Assembly (NCBI GenBank): GCA_024398935.1
Contig: JAKSIH010000002.1
Coordinates: 1-64,000, forward strand
Length of the DNA stretch: 64,000 nt
Source: Fibrobacter sp.
Lineage (GTDB): Bacteria > Fibrobacterota > Fibrobacteria > Fibrobacterales > Fibrobacteraceae
Direction of reading: 5' to 3'
Shown here: piece after piece, positions 6,902 through 15,424 of the stretch
How the letters are laid out: each line of letters opens with the position of its first letter
Numbering within the stretch: the stretch's first letter is position 1
Position numbers and translations under genes: made by a program
Notes under the pieces: model-generated
Database searches by the model: none
What the model was told of the DNA's origin: nothing
The model's input: the letters and a program-made list of their open reading frames with translations, nothing else

Positions 6902-8098
6902 ATGAAGCGCATCCTTCCCTACCTGCTGTTTATCCTTTTTTCGGCAACTATTTTTGCCACAGAAATCGTTAAAGAAGACGGTCTCCCAAGGATATACATC
7001 GACACGAAAAACAAGGCGTCCATCGAAAGCAGGGAAAAGGAAATCCCGGGAACTATGACATGGCAGGAAAACGCCGCTGAAAAGGAACGGGAACCTTTGG
7101 CGATCACGGTCCGTTGCCGCGGAAATTCCAGTTTCAACGACATGCCCAAACACAGCTATCGCGTTCACGGCGAAAAAAAGTTTTCTCCACCGGGAATGGC
7201 ACCTCACAAGGACTGGGCTCTCGTCACCAACTACGCGGACCGATCCATGATCCGAGACCGCATTACCTACACCCTGGCAAGGGAACTTGGAGCAGATTTC
7301 GCACCGAAAACTGTGGATGTAGAGCTATTCATCAACGGTAAATACGAAGGCGTCTATTTGCTGGTCGAGACACCCAAGGTTTCCGAAAAGCGCATCAACA
7401 TCAAGAACTCCGAATACCTAGTCGAAGTGGACAACAAATATCATCCAAAGGATGTTGTTGTTTTCGACAGGGAAAAGCGCCCCTTCAACATCAAGTATCC
7501 AAAACATCCCGACGAAAAACAAATTGCCGGCGTAAAGAAGCGTATCGAAAATTTCGAAGCATATCTTTACAATGAATTCCCGTCAGAAAGCACCCTGGAA
7601 AATTTATCCCAGCAAATGGATCTGGAAGACTATTTTCGTTTTTACTGGATTCAGGAAGTCTCCAAAAATCCCGACCTGTTTCTATCCAGCACCTATTTTA
7701 CGCTTCGGGACGACGAAAAAATTCACATGGGACCGGTCTGGGATTTTGACGCCGCCTACGGAATATACCCGAAGAAGACAATTCCCATGGAATGGCACGC
7801 CCGCAAAAGAGGCTGGAACAAGAGGCTTTTCATGAACCCAGCCTTTAAAGCCGCGGCAAGGGAATACTGGAACAATCACCACAAGGTCTTTGAATCCATG
7901 CTGGATTCCATGGAAGTTTTCGCCCGGCAGCTGACTCCTGCCGCAGAAAACAACTACAGGCGCTGGGACATTCTTCAGGACACCACCAACCGCTTTCACT
8001 ACAAGAAATACGGCAACTATGGCGAGACCGTTCTCTCCCTAAAAACCTGGTACCGGCAAAGAATGGAATGGATTGACAAGGCGCTGGACAAGGAATAA
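6902..8098 (+). CDS. CotH-kinase domain protein, secreted
   Basis: A signal peptide (MKRILPYLLFILFSATIFA) leads into a CotH-kinase domain covering most of the 398 residues. Recognisable pieces are TVRCRGNSSF, KHSYRVHGEKKF, KDWALVTNYADRSMIRD, YEGVYLLVETPKVSEKRINI and the metal-binding MGPVWDFDAAYG. CotH proteins are atypical protein kinases in spore coats, and the fold is also common in secreted proteins of cellulose degraders. There is no lipobox. A TATATTT motif lies at 6885-6891, and I see no Shine-Dalgarno sequence. It is convergent with hemC. A paralog lies at 10628-11875. The substrate is unknown. Confidence 0.88.
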   Translation: MKRILPYLLFILFSATIFATEIVKEDGLPRIYIDTKNKASIESREKEIPGTMTWQENAAEKEREPLAITVRCRGNSSFNDMPKHSYRVHGEKKFSPPGMAPHKDWALVTNYADRSMIRDRITYTLARELGADFAPKTVDVELFINGKYEGVYLLVETPKVSEKRINIKNSEYLVEVDNKYHPKDVVVFDREKRPFNIKYPKHPDEKQIAGVKKRIENFEAYLYNEFPSESTLENLSQQMDLEDYFRFYWIQEVSKNPDLFLSSTYFTLRDDEKIHMGPVWDFDAAYGIYPKKTIPMEWHARKRGWNKRLFMNPAFKAAAREYWNNHHKVFESMLDSMEVFARQLTPAAENNYRRWDILQDTTNRFHYKKYGNYGETVLSLKTWYRQRMEWIDKALDKE

Positions 8099-8125
8099 TC
8101 GCGCAGGAAAACCCTGCAGAAAATT

Positions 8126-9184
8126 TTAACACCACATGATGTCTTCAGCCAGCTGGACGCCAAGCTTCCGCGCTTCCGCAAGCAATTCCCCGAAGGATTT
8201 TTCATCCTTCGAAACGTCTGCAATCAGCTTCTCGGAAATCTGGATTTTGCTTTTGGCTTTTCGCAGTTCCTGGGATTCTTCGTCAAAATAGATTCCGCGA
8301 ATTTTCAGGGTGCGAAGGCCTTCTTCTGCAGTTTCCACGAACTCCGCAAAACTTGCCACCGGGAACTGGCAGCCCGCATTCAAGGCCTTCAGGTAGGCCA
8401 TTTCCGCCACGGCAATGCAGAATGTTTCCATGTGATTGACGCGAGAAAGAATCTCATCCAAGGTCGGCGCCCCTCGGCTGGGCTCGGGGTCCCTCAGGGT
8501 TTCAATGGCAAGGATGCCCTGACCGCTGGCCGGCAGCATCTTGTCCGTATCGAAATATTCCGTCACCTGGTCGGCAAGTCCCATACGCTTGAGGCCTGCC
8601 GCAGCAAGCACAACACCATCCAACTCGGCAAGCTTACCGATGCGGGTCTGGATGTTCCCGCGGATAGGCACGTATTCCAGATCCGGACGCAAGGCCTTCA
8701 GCTGGACGACGCGGCGAATGCTTCCCGTTCCCACTTTCGCTCCTGCAGGCAGGTCCATAAAGCGAACGCCGGCGGCACCGCCACGAGCAAGGAAAGCGTC
8801 TCGCGGGTCCTCGCGCTTGAGAACCGCGGCAAGCTTAAATTCGGGCAGGACTTCTGCGGGCATGTCCTTCAGGCTATGGATGGCGATATCGGCGCGACCT
8901 TCCAGCAGGGCAACCTCCAGCTCCTTAATGAATACGCCCTTGCCGCCAAAACTGGCCAGGGACTTGTCCAGACGGCGGTCGCCCTCTGTGGTCATGGAGA
9001 CCAGTTCGTAGTCCAGGTCCGCGCAGTTCGAGCCCGCGACGTTCGAGCCTGCAAAGTTTGGATCGGCGGAACTAGAGCCTTCGCCATCCATGCAGCCACG
9101 ATTTGCTGCAACAATTTCTTCGGCGGCCTGGGTCGTCTGGGCCAGCGCCAAGGCACTCTTACGGGTTGCAATTCTAAGTTTCAT
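8126..9184 (-). CDS. hemC: Porphobilinogen deaminase (hydroxymethylbilane synthase)
   Basis: HemC polymerises four porphobilinogens into hydroxymethylbilane. Landmarks are LRIATRKSALALAQT, FIKELEVALLEGRADIAIHS followed by LKDMP, TGSIRR, PIRGNIQTR, SGQGILAIE and the dipyrromethane-cofactor cysteine in LNAGCQFPVASF. A spacer at about residues 31-57 contains FAGSNVAGSN, encoded by 15-bp repeats (9024-9060). A second short insert, DPEPSRGAP, follows LAIETLR. I start at the ATG at 9184; a GTG lies directly upstream at 9187, and AAGG is about 9 nt upstream. The gene follows hemA by 75 nt, a gap that holds a dispersed repeat. Confidence 0.95.
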   Translation of the reverse strand: MKLRIATRKSALALAQTTQAAEEIVAANRGCMDGEGSSSADPNFAGSNVAGSNCADLDYELVSMTTEGDRRLDKSLASFGGKGVFIKELEVALLEGRADIAIHSLKDMPAEVLPEFKLAAVLKREDPRDAFLARGGAAGVRFMDLPAGAKVGTGSIRRVVQLKALRPDLEYVPIRGNIQTRIGKLAELDGVVLAAAGLKRMGLADQVTEYFDTDKMLPASGQGILAIETLRDPEPSRGAPTLDEILSRVNHMETFCIAVAEMAYLKALNAGCQFPVASFAEFVETAEEGLRTLKIRGIYFDEESQELRKAKSKIQISEKLIADVSKDEKSFGELLAEARKLGVQLAEDIMWC

Positions 9185-9201
9185 CACAAGACCTTCTTGC
9201 T

Positions 9202-9235
9202 GGATCCTTCGCGGCTTCGCCTCTCAGGATGACAC
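9202..9235 (-). repeat. Dispersed repeat between hemA and hemC
   Basis: On the minus strand this is a GTCATCCTGAGAGGCGAAG-type element ending in GGATCC. It is the intergenic form of the repeat that appears translated inside cobA-hemD and the AhbAB gene. Its core GGC TTC GCC can form a small hairpin. Confidence 0.65.
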
Positions 9236-9259
9236 GATGATGGTTCTGCTTGCCTGTCA

Positions 9260-10594
9260 TCAGGAAGACGCCTTCGCTAAACATTCCAAATACTTCTGCA
9301 CATCCTCTGCAGGATTTTTATCCTTGACTTTATACAGGAACTCGCTGGCCATTTTCTTGGCGAAGCGTTCATACATCATGCGGATGCGGGCGGCATCCTC
9401 TTCCGTCACATTTAAGGATCGCAGCAACTTTCCAGATTCCTCATCGGCCATCTGGAGCATTTTTTCCGCCTGGACATTGATAAGCTTCGCCACTTCGTCC
9501 ATGCGGTACCACTGCAGAAAATCCTCAATCCCTTCCTGAAGGATTTTCTGGGCGGCCTCCAGCTCAATCATGCGAAGGCGGCGATTTTCAGAAACAATTT
9601 TCTTCAGGTCGTCCACGCAAACATACTGTACGCCGGGAAGTTCCCCGATGGAAGCTTCCGCATTTCGCGGGCTACCCAGGTCGATGACCAGGCGCGGGGC
9701 GGTACTATCCAGATGGTGAGCGGTTCTATCCAGATGGTAAGCTGTACTATCCTGATGGTGAGCGGTACTATCCAGATGGTGAACTGTACTATCCTGCGTC
9801 CCCTCAGAAACCTTCAGCAATGCTTTAGCGTATTCATCCTTCGTCACGATGGGTTCCTGGCAGGCACTGCAAAGAATCATGACATCAGCCTTACCCATAA
9901 CACTGTAACGGTCTTCAAAGGGAACCGGAGTCAAAACATCGGCAAACTTTTCTGCATTGGCAAAAGTACGGCTAGACGCAAAAATCCGGGTCGTATTTTC
10001 CTGCACATACTTCAACATCAAAGAACCCATTTCACCGAGACCCACGATATAGACAGAACGATTTTCCAAATCGTCAAAAGTCTTCTGCACCTGCTTCATG
10101 GCAAGGAAGGGAATATTGCAGCTCAGCTTGCTGAGATTGGTTTCCGTCTTGATGCGCTTGGTCGTATGAATGGCACTCTGAAAAAGTTTATTCAGGCTGT
10201 TCCCTGTGGCGTTCAGCTGGTGGGCAGTCTCATAGGCGCGCCCAATCTGATGGAGAATCTGGTCCTCCCCCACGGCAACAGAATCAAGGCCCGCACAGAC
10301 ATTCATCACGTGATGGACAACCGCATCCCCCTCGGAACTGTAGAAGAACTGCGCAAAGTCCTCGTACTTCTGGTGGGCAAGGCCGCACACATAGCGAACC
10401 AGCACCCCTTCTTCCAGGGGGCGGTCGCTTGCCACATAGACTTCGGTGCGGTTGCAGGTGGCAAGAATCAACAGTTCGTCGAAGGGACTATTCCTAAGAG
10501 CCTCCGTCTTTACATCCATCGGGATATAGAACTTTTCGCGGATGGCGATTTCTGCCACCTTATGACTCATTCCTGCCATGTAAATCTTACGCAT
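9260..10594 (-). CDS. hemA: Glutamyl-tRNA reductase
   Basis: HemA reduces glutamyl-tRNA to glutamate-1-semialdehyde, the first committed step of C5 tetrapyrrole synthesis. The catalytic cysteine is in ILATCNRTEVYV, the second conserved block is GLDSVAVGEDQILHQI, and the NADPH site is VYIVGLGEMGSLM. The start at 10594 gives the usual HemA N terminus (RKIYMAGMSHK); a further ATG lies at 10624. TACATTTG ends 5 nt before this ATG, suggesting a leaderless mRNA. Residues about 266-297 are a tandem heptapeptide (HHLDSTA variants) from a 21-bp repeat, inserted before the conserved LVIDLGSPRN. A CotH-kinase gene lies 33 nt upstream. Confidence 0.96.
   Translation of the reverse strand: MRKIYMAGMSHKVAEIAIREKFYIPMDVKTEALRNSPFDELLILATCNRTEVYVASDRPLEEGVLVRYVCGLAHQKYEDFAQFFYSSEGDAVVHHVMNVCAGLDSVAVGEDQILHQIGRAYETAHQLNATGNSLNKLFQSAIHTTKRIKTETNLSKLSCNIPFLAMKQVQKTFDDLENRSVYIVGLGEMGSLMLKYVQENTTRIFASSRTFANAEKFADVLTPVPFEDRYSVMGKADVMILCSACQEPIVTKDEYAKALLKVSEGTQDSTVHHLDSTAHHQDSTAYHLDRTAHHLDSTAPRLVIDLGSPRNAEASIGELPGVQYVCVDDLKKIVSENRRLRMIELEAAQKILQEGIEDFLQWYRMDEVAKLINVQAEKMLQMADEESGKLLRSLNVTEEDAARIRMMYERFAKKMASEFLYKVKDKNPAEDVQKYLECLAKASS
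9702..9795 (-). repeat. 21-bp tandem repeat inside hemA
   Basis: About 4.5 copies of a 21-bp unit (plus-strand GTACTATCCAGATGGTGAGC) encode repeats of HHLDSTA. The unit is a multiple of three, so copy-number change would keep the frame. Some units carry TTC or CCTG substitutions. Confidence 0.88.
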
Positions 10595-10599
10595 GGCGC

Positions 10600-10607
10600 C
10601 AAATGTA
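10600..10607 (-). promoter_or_regulatory. Putative -10 element TACATTTG of hemA
   Basis: Matches TAnnTTTG, with 7 nt between TACATT and the ATG at 10594. It gives hemA its own promoter despite the close CotH gene upstream. Confidence 0.55.
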
Positions 10608-10627
10608 GAAAATTCATCCCGCAATTT

Positions 10628-11875
10628 TTACGGATACTGACTGCAGATCCAATCGTAACGTTTTTTCATCCACTGGACCATGGAATCTACCGCGGCGTCA
10701 TAAGACTCGTACGGTTCCTTCAGAGCCCAGTTTTCCGTATTTCCCATGACAGGCCAGCGCCTGTACTCGTTGTGGATAGCCTTCGAAATCATCCTGCGAT
10801 AAACGGGGACGCTGTCGATCAGGTCCCGAAAAACGGTCCTGTTTTCGTTCCAGTAATCCTTTGCTGCAGTCCCCACATGCGCTTTCTTAAAAATATAGCG
10901 GTACCAACGATAGTTGCGAATGTACCAGTCCTCGGCAGACCGATTTTCCTTTCGGGAGGCGTTTCCAAAGCCAAGGTCAAAATCCCACAGGGGGCCAAAA
11001 TGGATGAGGCCGCCCTTTTCCCAGGTCATGAAAGTGCTGCGGGCAAAACCGCCATCTTCATTTTTTGCAAATTCCTGCACCCAGTAATAGAGCAGAAAGT
11101 CATCCATGTCGATCCAGGAATCCGGGGAATCCCGCCACAAAATTCCACCGTTCACAAGATAATTTTCAAATTCCTTCAGGTGGTCCGTCAGCATTTTTCC
11201 GGACTCCTCCGTCATGTCCCTGGGAGACTTCACATGAAAGGTGTAGCCCAGTTCCGAAGTCACATAAGGAGAGTCCAGCTTCTTGGAATCCTCCTTTTCA
11301 AAGAGAAACGACGAATCACTTTTCGCGATGTTCACACGGTTCTTTCCCACCTTCACCGTTTCCGTAAACAGGTAGAGCCCCATGTACTTGCGATTCAGAT
11401 ACAGTTCCACAAAATGCATCTTCGGAGTGTAATCCGCCCCCAGCCATTCCGAAAGACGGAACATCATATAATTTCGCAAGTGAGTCTTGTCCCCGAAATT
11501 TGCCACCAGGGCCCAGTCCCGATTTTTAGGCATGCCAAACATTTCCACCTTGTCCCTGAATTCCAGTTTCAGGCCGTACTTGGGCATCTTCGAACTGGAA
11601 TTTCCACGACCGCGGACCGTCAGTTCATAAACCCCGGTTTCCGGAAGGGAATCCCCATAAACCTGGAGCTGCGCCGGAATTTCCGTCTCGTTGTCCCGAA
11701 TTTCCCTAAAGTCCTCCGTTTCGATGACCACACGGGGCAGGTCCCCATAAGGGTACTCCGAATCATCCATGGGCAGGTAATCCGGACTCTCTTCGGGAGA
11801 TTCCCAGAAACACCCACTCAGGAGCATCACGAGTGAGAAAAGGAGAACCGCTCTTATATTGGACAGCGCAGACAT
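10628..11875 (-). CDS. CotH-kinase domain lipoprotein
   Basis: The N terminus (SNIRAVLLFSLVMLLSGCFW) is a lipoprotein signal with lipobox LSGC, so this 415-residue protein should be membrane-anchored. An acidic spacer precedes the CotH-kinase domain: LTVRGRGNSSSKMPKYGLKL, RDWALVANFGDKTHLRNYMM, YMGLYLFTETVKVGKNRVNI and FGPLWDFDLGFGNA with the metal-binding aspartates. It is a paralog of the secreted CotH protein at 6902-8098, on the opposite strand. The pair flanks hemC-hemA. It ends 33 nt before hemA but hemA appears to have its own promoter. Substrate unknown. Confidence 0.88.
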   Translation of the reverse strand: MSALSNIRAVLLFSLVMLLSGCFWESPEESPDYLPMDDSEYPYGDLPRVVIETEDFREIRDNETEIPAQLQVYGDSLPETGVYELTVRGRGNSSSKMPKYGLKLEFRDKVEMFGMPKNRDWALVANFGDKTHLRNYMMFRLSEWLGADYTPKMHFVELYLNRKYMGLYLFTETVKVGKNRVNIAKSDSSFLFEKEDSKKLDSPYVTSELGYTFHVKSPRDMTEESGKMLTDHLKEFENYLVNGGILWRDSPDSWIDMDDFLLYYWVQEFAKNEDGGFARSTFMTWEKGGLIHFGPLWDFDLGFGNASRKENRSAEDWYIRNYRWYRYIFKKAHVGTAAKDYWNENRTVFRDLIDSVPVYRRMISKAIHNEYRRWPVMGNTENWALKEPYESYDAAVDSMVQWMKKRYDWICSQYP

Positions 11876-11933
11876 AGTACTTCTAAAAAATACAAAACAA
11901 CATCTGGGTCCTCATCCCCAAAAATTTCTTTCG

Positions 11934-11940
11934 TATATTT
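11934..11940 (+). promoter_or_regulatory. Putative -10 element TATATTT
   Basis: TATATT at 11934-11939 lies 7 nt before the ATG at 11947, and no Shine-Dalgarno sequence is present. This fits a leaderless transcript. Confidence 0.5.
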
Positions 11941-11946
11941 AATGCC

Positions 11947-12771
11947 ATGAAAAAGATTCTGGGGACATTCTTTCTGGTGAGCGGCACCCTGGCCTGTGCC
12001 ACGGAAATTCTGCATCCAGTTCTCCCCCCTCAAACCCGGTTCTCCACGGGAGCTGCCGCCGAACTGCGAGACGACGTGTACAGCGCCGACATACAACTCT
12101 CCGCGGAATTCGCCCCCGGTAAAAATTTCAGCATCTACGCCGACGGGTCCTTCCGTTTCCTGAGCTATAGCTACGAATACTCCCGCAAAGGCTATATCCA
12201 TAATTACTGTAACCTTCATGTAAACGGTTTCAACGAGACCTACCTGGGAATAAAAATCGCCCCCTTCCACGAAGGCGCCCTAAGGCCCCTGGGTATAAAC
12301 ATCAGCTGGAGATTTCCTCCCGGCGAGGGAAGCCAGACCGAACGGTTCCACCGTCTGGGAATCGAGCCCTTCTATGCCTACGCCTTCAGCGATTTTTTAA
12401 TGCTTGGTGCGGCCTTCCGTTACAACCGCTTTCTGGAACAGGACCACTACGCTCCCGGCGACGAAATCGGCGCAAGGCTTTCCTTCTCCTGGAAATTCCG
12501 CTGGGACACCCAGACAAAAACCGGCTGGATTTTTGACGAAACCTTTTTGTGGCAGGCCCGCATAGGCGAATCGGAAAACCTGCACCTGGCAAAACCTTAC
12601 CGCAAGATGAAGGACAACTATCAGGGAATCCGGACAAAGTTTGAAGTTGCACGGTACTTCTCCCTTTTCTCAAACCAGCTTGGCTTCGGGCTGAACTACG
12701 AAATCAACCAGGGCACCCTCTTCGGTTTCGAGACCGGCCACCGCCTGGGCCTATTCATCAACATAAGATAA
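11947..12771 (+). CDS. Predicted outer-membrane beta-barrel protein, unknown function
   Basis: A signal peptide (MKKILGTFFLVSGTLACATE) precedes 255 residues rich in alternating aromatic/polar strands, for example FSIYADGSFRFLSYSYEY, LMLGAAFRYNRFLEQ and LGFGLNYEINQGTLFGFETG. This pattern suggests an outer-membrane beta barrel of about ten to twelve strands. The cysteine near the signal end (LAC|A) could form a lipobox, but the downstream barrel pattern argues for a signal-peptidase I protein. I recognise no family. It is the lone plus-strand gene between two minus-strand blocks. Confidence 0.7.
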   Translation: MKKILGTFFLVSGTLACATEILHPVLPPQTRFSTGAAAELRDDVYSADIQLSAEFAPGKNFSIYADGSFRFLSYSYEYSRKGYIHNYCNLHVNGFNETYLGIKIAPFHEGALRPLGINISWRFPPGEGSQTERFHRLGIEPFYAYAFSDFLMLGAAFRYNRFLEQDHYAPGDEIGARLSFSWKFRWDTQTKTGWIFDETFLWQARIGESENLHLAKPYRKMKDNYQGIRTKFEVARYFSLFSNQLGFGLNYEINQGTLFGFETGHRLGLFINIR

Positions 12772-12789
12772 CAGGAAAGATTGACATTC

Positions 12790-12825
12790 AAAAAAAATCC
12801 CGTGCAGCACAGGCTTGCACAGGAT
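12790..12825 (-). terminator. Terminator of the three-module lipoprotein gene
   Basis: The stem 12797-12806 with 12816-12825 has one mismatch and is followed on the minus strand by a T run. The surrounding bases, about 12780-12880, are nearly identical to 17192-17290 after the other large lipoprotein gene. Confidence 0.85.
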
Positions 12826-12845
12826 TATCTAGAGTTTTTCAGAGG

Positions 12846-15416
12846 CTAATTGACAGAACAGGTTCCCAGCCTTCCAATTTCGTAAATTTTAATGTTGTCG
12901 GTAATATACTTAGTAGTAGACTTGAATTTTATATGAGCAACCTTTTGGAGAACATCATCTCGATTTACAGCCTGCCCCCAACCAGGCTCTTGATTGAATC
13001 TTGACCAGTAAAAGTTTTCAACACGCGTTCCACCTGCAGCATGAGCTGCTCCTGCTATAAAGTTATTGTATTGCGTAAAGACAGATTCGTCATCCGTTAC
13101 TAGTTCTACAAGAAATCCAGCAACAGAGGATCCATAAGTGACACAGATACCACCCCAGCTGGATATGTCACCACCCGTGCCATCCCCCTTGATAGAAATG
13201 CCAAAGCCGGCATAGGGATATTCGGCGTCATTGCCGAGGGTAACGCTATAATCAATGACTTCATCCTGAGGAACAAAATTATCCGCCGTTCCTGCGATTG
13301 CGCTATTCAAGGTAACAACAGAGTTACCACCATCAGCACCATCGTCATAGGTGAACATTCTGCCTGCGCCTGCGCCGCTAAAACCAGTATAGGCGGGAGA
13401 ACCAGCGTCTCTTCGTCCACACCAAATGTCGCCGCAAGGCTTCTCTACAAATGTAGATCCATCACAGGTGCCGTAGCGGCCAATGGTAAAGATTTTGAAA
13501 TCACCACTTTCTCTGAACATATACCGAATCCGTGCAGCCGCCTTAACAACTTCGTTAATACTGACGACTGTTGATCCCCATCCTTCCCGTTCTAAGTCGT
13601 TCCACTTAATGTTTACCATTTTGGGAGATTGGGACTTGTTGAGAGTTATCCCGTAGTTATCATAACTGGTTACTGCAGGTTCATTCTCAGGGACGACTTC
13701 TAAACGGAAATCCATATCGGAGGCGTATGCCATGCAGAGGCCTTCCCAGGAGGCAATATCCCCCCCACTTTGTACATCATCAAAGATATTAAAACCAATG
13801 CCAGCATAATTAGCATCATTATCTGCGGTTGTACCGATGGAAGCCGTAGCGGCAAAACCCTTATAGGTCTTAACTAAATTTCCATAGAAATAGTCACTAT
13901 ACGCATTAAACATCTCGACATTTTTAGGAAATTCTATTTTGGAAGTTCCACCTGCAGCAGCATCATCAAAGTCATACCAATATCCACCAGAATATTCCGA
14001 AGTGCTACCCGGAATAATAACGCGTCCATCTACGTCGGTGAGTCCACACCACAGATCACCACATTTATTGTAAGAAGCTTTCATAACAGCAGATCCTTCA
14101 AGAATCGGCGTTACAATACTTGCAAGTGAATTGAAGGTTTTTGCAGGAGGATAGGGGGCATCCGTCGTGCAGGTTCCCTTTCTACCCACAGAAAGCAAGG
14201 CAAAGTCTCCTTCTTTTGAGAATTTGAAACCGACAGCAGCCACTTTTTTCAGGAACTCGTTTTGGCTAACTACTTTACCCCACGACTCCTGTTTGAACTT
14301 GGACCATTCAAGCTCAAGGACCCTAACAGTCGAGGATTTCGGTACTACGGCTGTATAGTTGTCGTAGTTCGTATAGTTTGCCTGATCTTCGGGAATCAGT
14401 TCAACGATGCCAGCAACTTCGGAATAATAGGTAAAGCAGATGCCTCCCCAGTCCGAAATGTCACCACCGGTCATCTTATCATCGACAATCGGGAACTGGA
14501 CTCCAGCAAAAGGATACATATAGGCACGTCCCATCTGGGCGTAGGCCTTAATACCACCGTACGCTTCAATCAAGGGACCATAGAAACTTCCGTACGTGTT
14601 AGTGTCCACATCATTCGGGAAAACAAGTCTAGAATTACCATTTAAATTATCATTATCGTTATATTCCTCCCAATAGCCGGAATAGTCTCCGCTTTGTCCA
14701 GGAATCATAACCTTACCTTCTACATCTTCAGGACCGCACCAAAGGTCACCGCACTTGATGGTCTTGCCCACAGAAGAACTGGACTTCACGGAGCTGCTAC
14801 TGGACCTTGCCTCAGAAGAACTGGACTTTACAGAACTGCTGGACTTAGCCTCGGAGGAGCTAGACAGAACATTCTCGGAGGAACTGGACACTTCCTCGGA
14901 AGGATGCTGGTCTGTTCCCGTAGAGCTGGAAGACTTGCCGCCCTCGACAAACTTAATACCGGCGCATCCAACGCTACGCTTCTTATTATTATACTCCACA
15001 TTCAGGTAAGGGTTGTAAACCCCCGCTGCCAGACCATTTTTTACGGCATCATTCAAGGACAAGGTCAGGAGACCCGATTCAGAATCGTCATCCCACACTA
15101 CGTCCACATCGCCAAAACTGTCTGCAAAGCCGGTTTCATCGTCCGGGTTTTCGTCAATGGAGAAATCCCCCTTACAACCGGAAACGGTCCAGCGAATTTC
15201 GCCAACACCAGAATTCATGTCATAAGCACCGGTAGCATTATTCATCCAGTCCATAGATGCAAAATCGCAGATGCACTCTAGATCTTTTTCTATCTGGGCT
15301 TCCTCAATCTTTGCAACATTGTCATCGTGCTGGTCGTCCAATTCACCAACGTAGTCAGAGCAGGCAACCAAGGCAGTTGCCGCAGAAGCCATTAAGAATA
15401 AATTAAACTTTTTCAT
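12846..15416 (-). CDS. Lipoprotein with serine-rich linker and three CGDLWCG modules
   Basis: The lipoprotein signal MKKFNLFLMASAATALVACS gives lipid-modified Cys19. A unique domain (about 30-160) and a serine-rich linker (about 163-218) lead to three repeats of a roughly 195-residue module at about 221-415, 450-650 and 661-856. Each opens with CGDLWCG (or CGDIWCG), has a mid GICxxY-type cysteine, a W..F.Q..WG-like stretch, and ends GRxGTC, suggesting two disulfides. The aromatic pattern recalls jelly-roll carbohydrate-binding domains such as CBM family 11; that is inference. It starts 8 nt after the membrane-partner gene at 15425 and is surely cotranscribed. Related proteins are at 17257 and 22644. 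Confidence 0.85.
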   Translation of the reverse strand: MKKFNLFLMASAATALVACSDYVGELDDQHDDNVAKIEEAQIEKDLECICDFASMDWMNNATGAYDMNSGVGEIRWTVSGCKGDFSIDENPDDETGFADSFGDVDVVWDDDSESGLLTLSLNDAVKNGLAAGVYNPYLNVEYNNKKRSVGCAGIKFVEGGKSSSSTGTDQHPSEEVSSSSENVLSSSSEAKSSSSVKSSSSEARSSSSSVKSSSSVGKTIKCGDLWCGPEDVEGKVMIPGQSGDYSGYWEEYNDNDNLNGNSRLVFPNDVDTNTYGSFYGPLIEAYGGIKAYAQMGRAYMYPFAGVQFPIVDDKMTGGDISDWGGICFTYYSEVAGIVELIPEDQANYTNYDNYTAVVPKSSTVRVLELEWSKFKQESWGKVVSQNEFLKKVAAVGFKFSKEGDFALLSVGRKGTCTTDAPYPPAKTFNSLASIVTPILEGSAVMKASYNKCGDLWCGLTDVDGRVIIPGSTSEYSGGYWYDFDDAAAGGTSKIEFPKNVEMFNAYSDYFYGNLVKTYKGFAATASIGTTADNDANYAGIGFNIFDDVQSGGDIASWEGLCMAYASDMDFRLEVVPENEPAVTSYDNYGITLNKSQSPKMVNIKWNDLEREGWGSTVVSINEVVKAAARIRYMFRESGDFKIFTIGRYGTCDGSTFVEKPCGDIWCGRRDAGSPAYTGFSGAGAGRMFTYDDGADGGNSVVTLNSAIAGTADNFVPQDEVIDYSVTLGNDAEYPYAGFGISIKGDGTGGDISSWGGICVTYGSSVAGFLVELVTDDESVFTQYNNFIAGAAHAAGGTRVENFYWSRFNQEPGWGQAVNRDDVLQKVAHIKFKSTTKYITDNIKIYEIGRLGTCSVN

Positions 15417-15424
15417 GTTCTACC

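Noticed and set aside
9702-9795. Tandem repeats considered as a CRISPR array
   Set aside because: Units are contiguous 21-mers without spacers and lie in frame inside hemA.
10595-10624. Longer hemA start at 10624
   Set aside because: The added ten residues are unlike the family and would place the TACATTTG element inside the gene.
9713-11836. A 707-codon plus-strand frame across hemA and the CotH gene
   Set aside because: It is antisense to two clearly identified genes and has no recognisable domain.
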